Of a stretch of DNA of 64,000 nt, positions 10,394-22,862 are shown piece after piece. Each line of letters starts with the position of its first letter. Positions within the stretch are counted from its first letter, which is position 1. Origin of the DNA: Cyclina sinensis (lineage: Eukaryota; Mollusca; Bivalvia; Venerida; Veneridae); assembly GCA_012932295.1 (NCBI GenBank), contig JAAONU010000016.1, positions 30,875,290-30,939,289 of the forward strand, in the 5' to 3' direction. The notes under the pieces were generated by a model that ran no database searches, was not told where the DNA came from, and saw nothing but the letters and a program-made list of their open reading frames with translations. The position numbers were made by a program, and so were the translations under genes.

Positions 10394-11818
10394 TAATCTA
10401 CTTCTGAACTATAATTTTTACAGTTGTAATCGGCATTTGTATTAAGATTGCAGATAGAGAAAAAATATTTAGGGCATCAAGAGTCACTGTCTTTATAAAA
10501 GTTAATCAGAATTGTGCGATGTGCTCTAAAACTGGGACTTATTTGATCTTAATAAATGTTATTATCAAGAATAAAACAGGCAAAATGTTTTATTATAGTC
10601 ACACGTTTTTACATAAGAAAAGAATACAGTCTGTAAGAATGTTGTCATTAATAATTGATACACTAACTATAATGTCATGTATATAATATTGTCGTTTACA
10701 TACTTTTAGTAGGAGAAAATATATATTCATTTTAACAATTAGATGTTATGGGGACGCAGCACTATATAATGATCACTATTTCAAGGAAAAGAAATGCAAA
10801 TTTCTAGACTGTCAGTCGTTTTTGGACAACTTTGGCAAAATAACCCTCCATTTAAATAATAAGTCAATAAATACATCAGTACAATGAAGTCTATGTTATC
10901 GAAAAGCTCATTAATGTATGTTTTATTTTATAAATGTTACAACAACAACATAAACCACCACAGTCAGGACAATGTATTGACAATATGATTAAGGAACCTT
11001 CACATTTGGAACAAGTTCTCATGTGAGGGTCAAAGCGTGCAATGTGTATTTGACACGGTGTTCTATGCTCTTGCTCTTTCAGTCTTTCTCTGAGAATAGT
11101 GCCATCTATCTTTTCACTTACATGTCATTTCCAGAAAAATGTTTTTTGTCTAGTGTTTGCAATCTTACCTAGTGTTTTACTGTTTTATTTTCCTATATAT
11201 TTAAAACGCAATACAGCATTTTTCAGCGAACTGTTAAGTAGGTTACTATAATCTCTTTGATCCCATATGTAAAGCTATCGAATATATTTCTTGGAGTGAA
11301 AATGACAGCGATGAACTAAATCTGTCAATGAAACAGTAATCGGCCGTAAAGAAGTAGGAAATTGATCTCAAAACTATTAGGGAAAATACCGGGTATTCAA
11401 CTTTAAACAGCTAAATAGCAGTAACAGAGCATTTTGCCCTCAAATACTGTAACAGTAATTTTAAAAACTTTGATTCATTTTACTTGAATTCGAATAGTTC
11501 TGCAAGTACTAAAGCACATGGACAATGTTTGATACGATCTAGTTAGAAAAAAAGCAAAGTCGCGTAACAGCTTGACAGCTTAATATATCAAAATATCCAG
11601 TTTAGAAAAACATTTTTACGTACACAGGTGCAAAAACAGTAGTGTGTCTAAACGAAAATCAAGTTATAATCTATTATAACGTAAATCTAGTTGTCAATAT
11701 TTCTCATCTTCTGAATCCGTACGGCTTGATCACGTTCAATTATAAAAGGTAGTCAAATTTCTGCCCTCTCAATACTAGCAGAGATTTATCTTCCAAAAAG
11801 AATGAAATCCAATTCGTT
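10394..11818. other. AT-rich stretch with one weak exon candidate
   Basis: Apart from the minus-strand frame at 10,891-11,124 described separately, no gene or repeat was recognised. Confidence 0.5.
10891..11124 (-). CDS. Candidate exon fragment with CX2C-X10-CX2C motif
   Basis: A 77-codon frame on the minus strand is open from just after a stop at 11,127 to TAG at 10,891. The translation looks less random than its surroundings. It has a charged segment (GTILRERLKEQEH), then RFDPHMRTCSKCEG, then HCPDCGGLCCCC. The two CxxC pairs (codons at 11,002-11,013 and 10,960-10,971) are separated by 10 residues, a spacing seen in zinc-ribbon folds. No ATG precedes the conserved-looking part except the internal one at MRTC, and no convincing splice acceptor or donor was found. 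An AATAAA-like word lies within the frame on the same strand. It could be an exon, a transposon-derived fragment or chance. I do not recognise a family. Confidence 0.22.
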   Translation of the reverse strand, partial: HVSEKIDGTILRERLKEQEHRTPCQIHIARFDPHMRTCSKCEGSLIILSIHCPDCGGLCCCCNIYKIKHTLMSFSIT

Positions 11819-11819
11819 T

Positions 11820-12670
11820 TAGCTCACCTTAGAACAAAGTGCTCAAGGTGAGTTTTTCTGATCGGTCTTTGTTGTCGTCCGTTCGTCCGTACGTCTGTCG
11901 TCAACTTCATTCAAACGACATCTGCTCTGAAACCACTGGGCCAAATTTAATGAAACTTGCCTTCGATGTTCGTTGCATGAAGCTCTACCAAGATTGTTCA
12001 AATGGTTTTGGACTATTGCATTTCTGGGTCACTGGAACTAAAAATAGATTTTAACAGTTTGGTTTTTAAAAATTCTTCTCAGAAACCTCAAGGCCTGGAG
12101 TTTAGTTATTTGGTATGAAGCATCATCTAGTAGACCTCTACCAAGTTTGTTCAAATCATAGCCACTGGGTCAAAAAAGGCCCTGCCCCGGGGTAAGTTGT
12201 TTATACAAAGTTATATTGGAAAAAGTTTTTAAAAATCTTCACATCAGAAACCAAAAAGCATAGAGCTTAGATATTTTGTTTATAGAATTTTCTGGAGAAT
12301 CTCTACCAAGTTTGTTCAAATTATGACCCCTGGGTTAAAAATGGCCCCGCCCCAGTGGTCACAAGTTTTACATTGAGTTATATAACAAAGATTTAAACAA
12401 TCTTCTTGTCAGAAACCACAAGCTCAATGGTTAAGATAATTAGTATGCAGTATTGCCTACCTTTACAAAGTTTGTTCAAATCATGGCGCCTGGGTCAAAA
12501 TGGTTCTGCCCTGGGGGTCAGTTGTTTTACATACAGTTATATAGGAAAAAGTTTAAAAAGTCTCAATCTCAGAAACCAAAAAGCGTACTGCTTAGATATT
12601 TGGTATGTAGCAATGTCTAGAGGACTTCTACCAAGTTTGTTCAAATCTGGGGTCATTTGATTTTACACAA
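11820..12670 (+). mobile_element. Tandem-core element, copy 2 (first part)
   Basis: The start, TAGCTCACCTTAGAACAAAG followed by TGCTCAAGGTGAG, is an imperfect palindrome. It is followed by a CGTCCGTTCGTCCGTACGTC run, then about five units of 154-165 bp marked by AGTTTGTTCAAAT (11,995, 12,149, 12,314, 12,474, 12,639). The units are related to those at 8.9-9.6 kb. Open frames across it are repeat shadows. Confidence 0.7.
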
Positions 12671-12699
12671 AGACTTATATAGAAAGAACTTAAAAAAGG

Positions 12700-13672
12700 G
12701 CTAACCTTCAATTGTTCATTGTTATATCTCTTCCAAACCACGCCCTTCTGGTGGAGAAATATTGTTTTTGCCCTGTCCATGGGTGTCTGTTCATCTGTCT
12801 GTCTGCCACACTTCAATTCCGTTCAATAACTTGAGTACCAGTTGACCCAGAGTCTTCTAACTTCACAGGGTTATTGCCCTTAATAAGTAGAAAGAACTGG
12901 GTCAGTAGGCCAAAGGTCAGGGTCAGAGGGACGTCTAGAGTGGAAACCGCTTCCACTCAATAACGCAAGAACCATTTCACCCATAACCGTCAAACTAAAT
13001 AGGATGATTGTTTTTACTAAATAAAAGAACCATATTGTTTTTGGGGTTAGTAGGTCAAAGGTCAAGGTCACAGGAACCTGCAGAGTGAAAAGTATTTCTG
13101 CTGAGTAACTGTAGTACTATTTCTCCCAGAGCCTTCAAACTTTTTAGAGAAATTGTATTGGAAGAACCCTATTGTTTTTAGGGTCCATAGGTCAAAGGTC
13201 AAGTTCACAGGGATCTCCTCTAGAGTGAAAACTTTTCTGCTCAGTAACTGGAGTATCACTTTACCCAAAGTCTTCAATCTTCATAGGATGATTGTCCTTA
13301 CTCAGTAAAAGAACCCTGTCGTTTTCGGAGTCAGTAGGTCAAAATGCAGGGTCACAGGGACATGTAGACTGAAAACTCTGCTCAGTAACTGGAGTACCAC
13401 TTAACCAAGAACCTTCAAACATAGGTTAATAATATTAGAAGAACCCTATTGATTTTGGGGTCCGTAGGTCAAAGGTCAAGTTCACAGGGACCTGTAGAGT
13501 AAAACTATTTCTGCTAAAATATTTGAGTACCATTACACCCAGAGTCTTCAAACTTATTGCAAACTTATTCAAACTTGCGAACAACGAACACCCGTAACAA
13601 GCAATAATGATAATTGTAACTTGAGCAATGAGACACAGGTGAGCGATTTACGTCTATCATGGCCCTCTTGTT
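12700..13672 (+). mobile_element. Tandem-core element, copy 2 (second part or separate element)
   Basis: A GTCTGTTCATCTGTCTGTCT run near 12,785 is followed by units of about 130-149 bp marked by GTAGGTCAAAGGTCAAGG-like words (12,901, 13,045, 13,181, 13,330, 13,460). The right end has ACACAGGTGAGCGATTTA, then ATCATGGCCCTCTTGTT. Whether this belongs with 11.82-12.67 kb or is a second insertion is unclear; the internal GTCTG run argues for a second start. Confidence 0.65.
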
Positions 13673-13679
13673 GAAGTTA

Positions 13680-14395
13680 CTTGTCGAAATAATGAGACTC
13701 TGGATATAATTTGTAAAACTATACAACAAATAAAGAACAAATGTGATGACCATTCAGATATTTTACCTACGAAAAATATGCAGAAAGAACACAAAAATTA
13801 TCTATTTCGCCATTTTTTCTTAACACATAAACACAATGTGAACTTTACATTTAAATTGACAATTTTCATATTAATATGATTAAATGATGCGCAAACAGAA
13901 TTACTTATCATTCTTTGTTTTTAAGAAGCATATTTCAAGACATTTTCGATTAATTGTGTGAAGTACAACGGTGTGAAACTTAAGAAAATTTAGAAGAAGA
14001 CAAATCAAAGCTACAAAAAACAACACGCTAACTTCAACGTACTTGTACCTTTTTGATAAACAGTTTTCTCCTTTAAAATGCACCGTTTTATTTGATGCAG
14101 TAATCTTAGTGCAGCATCTTATCTCGTTACTTTATACTGATTTGACTTTGTCCTGAAAAATGGAGCAACTGTCAACAGAATTAGGTATTTCGTAGTATTA
14201 ACCACAATGTTGATTATATAGCGAGTTGTTTGCAAACATCAATTTACGGGCTGCTTCAAGCCAGACTAATAATTTGCACAGCGTGTGAAATTATTACTAA
14301 ATAATTCTGTTGCTGTTTTATCAGGAATAGACATAATAACTCTAACGAGTGATCTTATCAGCATCATATCGTGCAAATTATAACGTTCGCTTGCA
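13680..14395. other. No gene seen
   Basis: AT-rich DNA between two tandem-core elements. Only short uninformative frames. Confidence 0.55.
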
Positions 14396-14398
14396 TTT

Positions 14399-16168
14399 CT
14401 AGCTCGGCTGTTTTTGAAGAAAACACCGAAGTATTTTCATAGCCCTCTTGTCAGATGCGTCTGACAGTGCCTGCGTCTGCATCAGCGTCTGCGTGCAAAA
14501 ACTTATACATTTTCAAATAGTTCTGCTATTACTTTACATATTCACTTCTTACTCAAACTACTTTTTTACAATGACGACCAATACAAATACCACAAGTTGC
14601 ATTACTCTGCCTTCTTTATTCTTAGAATAATGACCCCTTTAGAATTTGTAAATTTCCTTGAAATCTTTTAATTGATTTGCAATATCTTAGTTATTTCTTA
14701 ATATTTTTTCAGCCTTCAACAACCTCTTTATTGTGACAAGCTACTGTAGTTGGACAAGTAACATAATTCTGCAATCTTAATTTCTTGAAATTTTCCGCTT
14801 TTAACTTTCAACAACAAGTTATTTACCTTGTTAATACTCTACAGGTCACATTTAGTGTAAGTCTATCCTGATTACATTTGGAGTTAAAAACTTGGTGTCA
14901 TGGGGTCAAAAACAACGTCATCAGATCGACAATAAAATAATGTTTTTTTTTCTTTTTTTTATCACTCAAGAATCCTTATTTTCTTCCATTTCATCATGAA
15001 CACTTATCAAAATATTTGTCTTGATGATGTCTAGTTTAAGTTCAGAATTAAGTCAGTTTGGCTGAAAAGTAGGTTACTAGGTCAATTCATACATACCTTT
15101 TTGGCAGTCGAAAGATTGTATTTTCTTAACTATCATTCTGAAAATTTGTCAGAATGTTTGTCTTGATATATCTAGATATCATCCACACAGGTTACATGGG
15201 TCAAAAAGTAGGTCACCATGCTACAGGCCATATTTTCTATCTAAAGATGATGAACATTTGCCAGATTTTTTGTTTTGATGATATCTTAGTCTTGTTAAGA
15301 AATTGGTAACGAGGGTCAAAAATATGTAGGGCAATATATTCGACATGATTATAATCAAAATTTGTCACAGTGATTGTCATGTTTCATAGTGGGTCAGATA
15401 GGGTCAACCTTATCATGATGAAAATTTGTCATACTATTCGTGTTGGTGATATCCAGATAAAACTCGGTCACATTAGTCAAAGAGTAGTTCATCTGGCCAG
15501 ATGCTAGATATTTTAATCGATTTTCATTGAAATTTCATGAGAATGTTGCCTTGATGGTATCTAAAATATGTTCCAATTTGGGTCACATTTAGTCAAAACA
15601 GAAGGTCACAATTCGTGACGTTATGATGTCAATCAGATATTAATTTTAAAAAATCAGAATGTTTCTCTTGCTTATATTTAGGTCATATAAAAAGGTATTT
15701 AATTCGAAGGCAGAATATAGGTCACCTAGCTAAAGACCCCATTGACTACCTGATAATCCAAAACAAATTTTTAGAAAATAAAATTGTCTTGATGATACTA
15801 AGGTCATACGTGAATGTGGGTTAACATGGGGTCTAGAAAGTAGGTTACAAAACTAGAAATACATTTTCTATTCGATCCGTCAGAATGTTTGTGTTGATGA
15901 TGTCTGTGGGTCACGTCGGATATAAAAAAGATCACCTGACTAGAGGCCACATTGTCTACATGATCTTAATAAAATATTGTCAGAATGGTGTTAGTCTTTA
16001 TGATATCTAGGTCATGTCAAAACTGGGTCACAAAAGTAAGCCATCTATTTAGAACATAACAGAGGAATTACCCAAACTTAGTCAATTTTGTTCATTCTTA
16101 CAAATTTAGTCATCATGCGAAAGAGTACTCAGGTGAGCTAAATAGGGTCATCATGGCCCGCTTGTTAG
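14399..16168 (+). mobile_element. Tandem-core element, copy 3
   Basis: It begins TAGCTCGGCTGTTTTTGAAG with an imperfect inverted partner a few bases on, then a CTGCGTCTGCATCAGCGTCT run. The body, about 14.85-16.05 kb, holds diverged units with recurring GGTCA and GTCAGAATGTTTGTCTTGAT words. It ends with ACTCAGGTGAGCTAAATAGG and TCATCATGGCCCGCTTGTTA. The units are more degraded than in the other copies, so it is probably an older insertion. Confidence 0.6.
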
Positions 16169-16169
16169 A

Positions 16170-18640
16170 TAACTAAATTATCTAATTTTTGAAGACCTGC
16201 AGATGCCATAGTCAACATGGAGGACATGGAAATACAGTGTTCTATATTAACTACATAATAATCGTTATTTATATTCTGTTTATTTTTTTTAACATTTCAT
16301 GATTTGCAGACAAAATATAATACTCATTTCTGAATTTCTAAATTATTCCACAAGATGATCGATTCACCCAACATACGCCTGTTTCAATTCAAAGTAGTTA
16401 TGGCGTTCATATTCAAAAACAGCTTTCAATACTCTCTCAAAAGTAACTGCAGCCGAGCGTTGTCACCCGCAGGCATTGCTTTTGTTTGAAATTAAGAAAC
16501 TCATCACACTAACTATGACATATTCAAGTCACGTTTAAAATTAACAAAGGATATCAATGAACCTTGATCTGCATGAAAGGCCCTCAAAGAAGAGATGAAA
16601 GTTTTGCAGAATACAGAGTTCGAAAATTTCTTGTAATATATCGTAAAAAATGCAGAATAACAAAATTCGAGTTGTATATGCACGGCAATAATTCTTATTC
16701 AGTCAACTGAAATGCAACTCGATGTATCACCCAATGCTTGTCTGTTTTAGTAAATTAACCGCTACTTGTTTCATAATACATGTTCTCCTTGGAGTTTTCA
16801 TTTTTATTCATCGCCCGTTAAGATTTTAAACATTTGTTGATATAAAACATTTTTCATTTATTTTTTCTTTATTTCCCGATATACTCCGTATTAAAAAGAA
16901 GCTTAAACTATACAAAACACCCAAAGGAAGGAACGTAGGCTTTGTTACTGTAAAGTGAAAGTAGGATCGCTGCTAAAATTTAATTGGTTGACAAAAAATC
17001 GTCAAAATTTAATTGGACACTTGCCACGAAAAAGAAAGGACTCTCAGAAACGAGCGCTTAGGTTTTCTGATGTAAAACTGGTAATATGTTATTTTACCTC
17101 ATTTTCCTCTGTGGCGAGCCTTACGATAATTTTGCAAATGACTCCCATACAACTATTCCCACAGAGTTTGGCATTTCCCTCAATACTGATTAATACTTGT
17201 ACAGTACCTCCAACAGAGTGACATATTTGTACACATCTCTTACATGCACATTTGAAAGACGTTACAGCAACATTCAGTAAATACAAGAAATGACCGAAAT
17301 GTGAACTCGGCATATAATTGAATGATTTTACGAACGAATGAGGATTAGTTTATATTCTGAGAAATTTAGTAATGCGTGTTCCTTCAGATTGGTAAACATT
17401 AAGATAATTTTGGTTCATAAAAACCCCATTACGATGATAATGGAAATCCATTTTTTATACGAAAGAAATATGACATGTCTATTTAGTTAAAGAGTTGTTT
17501 GCTTTTGTATTGAAAATTTGTTTGTTTTGTATACCTATGTTATTCCAGTCATTGTCCTCTTCAAGCATTTCATGGCGAATATTAAGTTGATTGTTTATCC
17601 CATATATTTCTAAGTTACCTTTTTTGTCGGCGTGCTTGTAATTAAATTAATATTAGTCATTTGACAATAATTCTTGTTGAATATAAGTTGGTACCTTGCA
17701 CAGTGTTATTCTGTTTCAATTGACATGTATCTCTTGTACTATGTAATGTAAGTTTTCATAAATTAAATGAATAACTTAAGTATCATGTATTCATTATAGT
17801 AACTACGATCTAAAGTCTGACATCTTCTATAACATTAAAGGTTCATGATTTATTTTTATTTGAAAAGTCTTTTTACTAATATATGTGTTTACAAACATTG
17901 CTTAACTCGTATTCTAAATATACAAAAGATATATTTATTACATTATATCACTTTTGTTAATACTATATTTATTCCTACAGAAGGTATTTTGTATACAGGT
18001 TAGAATAATCAGAATAATAAAATCCTTTGTATTACAGAAACTACAATTTCAATTTTTATGATCTTCAGTGTTCTCAGTTTGACCATTGTTTATAAGCTCT
18101 AGATTCTCTTTGGAAATAAATTGGATTGAAATTTATTTTCTGATAACGAGGCATTTCTTTGACAGTTTTTTATTTAACAAAGAACAACTTTATAATGAAA
18201 TTAGTTATTACATGTACAAACTGTAGGGCATTGTTAAACCAAATTATAATGAAAGATAACAGATTAAAAATTATATTCTCGTTTATTTTTAAGCGCTTAT
18301 CTTTTTTATGGGTCCGACAGATTTAGAAAAGTGTATTTTGTATGCATCTGAAACCTAATTTATATAATTAATCAGTCTACGATTCATGCTACTAGGCTAA
18401 ATGACAGCATTTAATAACGCCTGTCAGTCAAAAGGTAATCGGCTGTTAGAAGAAAGTTACCAAACCAAGTGCTTCGAAAACCCTAAGTCGCATTGTAACA
18501 AGAATTGAATATCTTTCCTTTTTAAGCAGGAAGCTTTCTGTTTTTTCGTCATGATTGTTCTTGTTTATTTTTTCTGTCTCATTCTGATAACTTTGGTATA
18601 ACTTGTGTCTGACTACTACCTAAATTATTATGTATAAGAA
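16170..18640. other. No gene seen
   Basis: The longest frame, an 88-codon frame near 16,955-17,221 on the plus strand, is overlapped by an open minus-strand frame and has no recognisable domain, so it is not called. No repeat family was identified. Confidence 0.5.
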
Positions 18641-21260
18641 AAACAGTAGTTGTGACATACAATGTAAACGGAATTTCAAAGAAAAAGAAAAAATGCAGTC
18701 TTGATTAAGCACTATGTGCTGATATTAGTATTCTTCAAGAAATACATTATAGAAGTTAAGACAAAGAAAAATGGTAGAAAGATTGGGATATTGGCGAAAT
18801 AATATGCAGCGGTAATAGTTAAAATCAAGCTGGCGTAGCGATTCTGATGAAAATAGTTCTAACATAAAAAGAACTGTAACAGTCTACGAAATTAACATAG
18901 GAAGATTTGAAGCACTTCATATTCAAATTCAAAACATAGACGTTTTATTTATGAATATTTATGGTCCAAATAAAGATGATGCAATATTATTTAACAAACT
19001 AGAATATTTTAAAAAGAATAAATGTGACATATCCTTTTTGATGGGTAGTGATGTTAACCTTCCCTTAAATCTTGCTATAGACGACTAAGGAGAAAATCAG
19101 AATACTCACGTGAAATGTCGTACTAAAATAAAAAAAAAATCCTTATTAGAAGAATATGATCTTAAGATGTATACAGAAACGTATGGTCCTGATAATAAAA
19201 AGTTTACTTGGTGTTCTTTTGTACGACCAGAAATTGCTTGCAGATTTGACTGTTTATTTTTCGCAAAAATATATCAAATTCAGTAATAAAAACAGAAACC
19301 AAACTGAGCTTTAACTCTGATCACTCAATTGTGTAAAGGGAAGTCGATTTTGAACCGGTTCAAAGGGGACCAGGCATATTTAAGTTAAATAACAGTTTAC
19401 TTTTATATAATTAATATAAAGAAAAAAAAGAAAAAAAGGTCAATTAAAGAAATAAGTAAAATAAATAACAGACAAGATGGGAAATAGTTAACAGCACAGT
19501 TACAAATGAATCAATAAAATATGCCAAGTGCAAAAAACCACAAAAGAACAAGAGCAAAAAACTTTTAAATGAAACTGAAAATTTAAAAGAGAAGTTAGCA
19601 GATAATTATAATGAGGCTCATGCCAAAATCTGGAAGATTAAAAAACAGTACTTGACGACTTATACAATAAATATATAAATAGCATTATAAAAAGAATAAA
19701 AAGCTATAAATTAGATAATTAAGAAAGAAACATTAAATGCCTTAAGATGCCTTAAACAGAAAAAAGACGTGGATAAAAATTTGTTAAATAAAGATGTTTA
19801 TGTCATTACTGATCAAAGCGAAATACTTATAGAACAAAAACAGCTCAAAAGACGATGATCAAAGCAAAATACTAATATTACAAAAAATCTATGAAAACAT
19901 TTATCAGGCAAAACAACAAACAGAATCTAAATATAATATTCTCGCAAATACAAATATAAAAAATAACGGAAAATGAACAAACAATCTGATAAAGGACTGA
20001 TAAAAGAAGAATGTAAAAAGGCAATAAGAGAAATGAAAATTAAAAAGGTAAAAGTCGTGGGTCTGATGGTTTAAATGTAGAGTTTTTTTGATATTTTGAA
20101 GTGACGTAAAGAAAGACCTAATTGAATCTTTTATTTTTTTTCACAACAGTCCCTTATATCAACGACAGGCATAGAGTTTAATCACTGTTTTACCTAAGGC
20201 AAATGAAGAACTAACATCATTAACTAATTGGGGACCTATTAGTTTGTTGAACGTTGGATATAAAATAATTGCAAAAGTAATAGCCAATAGAATAAAGTCA
20301 GTGCTACATATTTTAATCGACAATAGTCAAAATGGATTCATAAAAGGTGGAAACTAGGTAGGAGAAAATATCAGAATCTTGTATGATGCCATTGAACATT
20401 CCTAACAAAATCATACAACGTACTTTTATTCCTTGCAGATTTTAAATAGCGTTTGATAGTCTCAACTATTCTTTCAATCAGGATACACTAAAAGTTTTTA
20501 ATTTAATTATAGTTTTTAACATTGATAAATGTATTTTACAATAAACCACAAGTTGTACATTAATCAACTGATTTCTTTCAGACTTTTTCAATGTAACCCG
20601 ATGAGATAGACAAGGCTGTCCTCTATCGCCTTATATATTCATGTCAGCAATAGATTTATTATCAGTGGAAATAAGGGAAAACAAAAACATTTAAAAGGTA
20701 TTGAAATTTTAGGACCGGAGATAAAAAAACAGCATGTTTGCAGAATAGGTTCAATGAAAAAATCAGCATGACGTTATATAAATTGTAGGCAAAATATGAA
20801 CAAATTTATGAACATCTGAAAGTGCAATAACACTATGAATAATTTTCCATACAAATACAGAAAATATCTCGATTTAAATTACACCCCTCGACTAAATCAA
20901 ATTCAAAATGACAAAAACGTGTAGAAAGCAAAACTTTTAACACTCATAGGTAAAAATTCTGTATATAGATCATTATTATTTATATTATCGAAATTAACAT
21001 ATTTATTCTCAGTCCTGCCAAATCCCTCAGAGCAAATGAAAAAAAAAATGTTAACAAAAGACAGTTACAACTTTATCTGGAACTCGAAAAGGGCTAAAGT
21101 AAAAAGTAATACTATAATTCAAAATATTGAGGATGGTGGAATAAATATGATCGACTTCCGATATACATTAACTCTATTAAATCAACCTGGAGAAACAGAA
21201 TAACAAATACGGAAAAATAAAGGGAATAAAATCAAGCTGGATAAACAGAATAACAAATAA
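18640..21260 (+). pseudogene. L1-like LINE relic (endonuclease and reverse transcriptase)
   Basis: Fragments of one ORF2-type protein appear in order across several frames. The endonuclease pieces are VVTYNVNGISKKKK, ADISILQEIH, AGVAILMK, NIYGPNKDDAILFN, then FLMGSDVNLPLN and FNSDHSIV. The reverse transcriptase pieces are GSDGL, LTNWGPISLLNVGYKIIAKV, SQNGFIKGG and DRQGCPLSPYIFMSAIDLL. The thumb-like C-terminal part has LPNPSEQMKKK, FIWNSKRAKVKSN, EDGGINMIDFRYTL and SSWINRI. I could not find the YADD catalytic box, which is apparently lost, and stops and frameshifts are frequent. Such proteins nick DNA and reverse-transcribe their own RNA; this copy cannot. The 5' end and any ORF1 were not recognised. 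The assignment as L1-like rests on word order. Confidence 0.85.
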
Positions 21261-21263
21261 AAA

Positions 21264-21968
21264 AACAAGAGCTGTCACTGGAAATTGACATATGCCCCCG
21301 AAATGTAGCTTTGAAATGAAACTGGTGTAAATATAGAATTGAATGTGCCTGTGGAAAAGAGATCAGACAAAAAATAGAGCAAGAACTGAATGTAAATGGT
21401 AATACGTTCTGGTTTCAATAAAATCCCACAAACGGTTTTGGAGCTGTAGCTTGGACAAGATTTTAATAAAGAAATTATAGTACAAAATGACTACGGGCCC
21501 ATAACACTGCCAAAAATAATCTGAGCAGAAATTCTTGACGATATACACAAAAAGCGGTTTTGGATATGAACTGTGGACAAACTTCAATATAGAAGTAAGA
21601 TTAAAAAAAATGACTATGTGCCAATAACTTTGGCAAAAATAAATCTAGCATAATCTCCTGACGATATGCACAACTACGCTTGGAGACAAACATTCCTGTT
21701 TCAATGAAACCTCTCAAGCGGTTTTGGAGATGAAGCGAGGACAAGATTTTACAGTAAAAATGACTAAGTTCCCATAACTCTGCCAAACATAAATCGAGCG
21801 GAATCTCAAGATGATATGCACAATAAGACTTGGTGACAAACACTCCTTTTAAGTTTCAATGAAATCCCTAAAGCTGCTTTGGAGATGAAGCTAGGACAAG
21901 ATTTTACATGACGGACGGCCGGACGGACAGACAGTGCGATTACTATATGTCTCCCTTCGGGGGCATAA
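21264..21968 (-). mobile_element. Repeat element with GGGGGCATA termini, copy 1
   Basis: It begins AACAAGAGCTGTCACTGG, then ATATGCCCCCGAAATG, and ends CCTTCGGGGGCATA. The inner ends form a short inverted repeat. On the minus strand it reads from the GGGGGCATA end through a CGGCCGTCCGTC-like run and several units with CTTGTCC…TTCATCTCCAAAACCGCTT. The copy at 39.46-40.47 kb is on the opposite strand. Frames across it are shadows. It sits inside, or at the end of, the LINE relic. Confidence 0.85.
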
Positions 21969-21969
21969 A

Positions 21970-22065
21970 AATATGATGGACTTCCGATATACATTAAAGG
22001 GGCATAAAAATAAAGGGACAGGGAAAGAAATAACAAACAAACAGATTAAAAATAAAATTTTTATT
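21970..22065 (+). repeat. Displaced fragment resembling the LINE C-terminal region
   Basis: ATGATGGACTTCCGATATAC (from about 21,973) nearly repeats ATGATCGACTTCCGATATAC of the LINE at about 21,148. AAAATAAAGGGACAGGGAAA resembles the LINE stretch near 21,215. The LINE sequence therefore resumes, with a short overlap, beyond the inserted element. Confidence 0.55.
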
Positions 22066-22830
22066 TTACGCTACGCGCTCGTGAAAATATTTAATTGTAT
22101 CACTTCACGATGAGATATATTCCATATCTATTCAAAACAAACTAATATCCTCTATATGTTTCTAATTTACATTTCGTGCATATCTATGCATTTTTTTAAA
22201 TATTAAGCCACAAGACTAGAGACGTGTTTACCCGCCATTGATTATCTCATTATTATATTCTCAGGTGACTTATATCTAAGCAATGAATACGTATATTATA
22301 AAAACAAATTCTAACAAATTAGTTATAAGCACTTTACCAATTTTACGTTCGAACAGAAGTAGCAATAGCACTCAGCAATTAACCATTGTCGTAATGACAG
22401 AAATATACCACGGGTAACTGACTATCGCGATCGTTTAGGCTGATGTTGTTGAAAAGTAAATAATACGTGCTCCGTTCTCATAAGTAACTGAAAAACAGAT
22501 AAATTTGGTAAATATATAGGTCTATAATTACAATCATAATAGATATCCTTAAGAAAGAAAATACAACAATCACGTGACAAGTCTCTGGAGTTAAGTAATA
22601 AATGGCTTTTAGTGAAAGCCTTGTTGTGTTTGTTTTGAATGACAATGTGAATCAAGCCTTAATGTGGTTGGAAGAGGAAAGTTTTTACTGGTGATAACGA
22701 AGATTAGTTTGTGTACTTTTAAGGGTTTCGATGGCTATGTTATATTGATGATTGAATTGTACTTTATCAGAAAAAAATATCAAGAAATAATTACCTTATC
22801 GTTGATGATATTTGTTTCGCGTTTTTTTTT

Positions 22831-22862
22831 CTCTCTCTCTCTCTCTCTCTCACTCTCTTTCT
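22831..22862. repeat. (CT)n microsatellite
   Basis: About 20 bases of pure CT, extended by CACTCTCTTTCTC and preceded by a run of T. Confidence 0.93.

Noticed and set aside
16955..17221. 88-codon plus-strand frame
   Set aside because: An overlapping minus-strand frame is equally open, and there is no recognisable domain or flanking signal.
21363..22036. Three minus-strand frames with similar peptides
   Set aside because: They are translations of the repeated units of the GGGGGCATA element; their mutual similarity is due to the DNA repeat.
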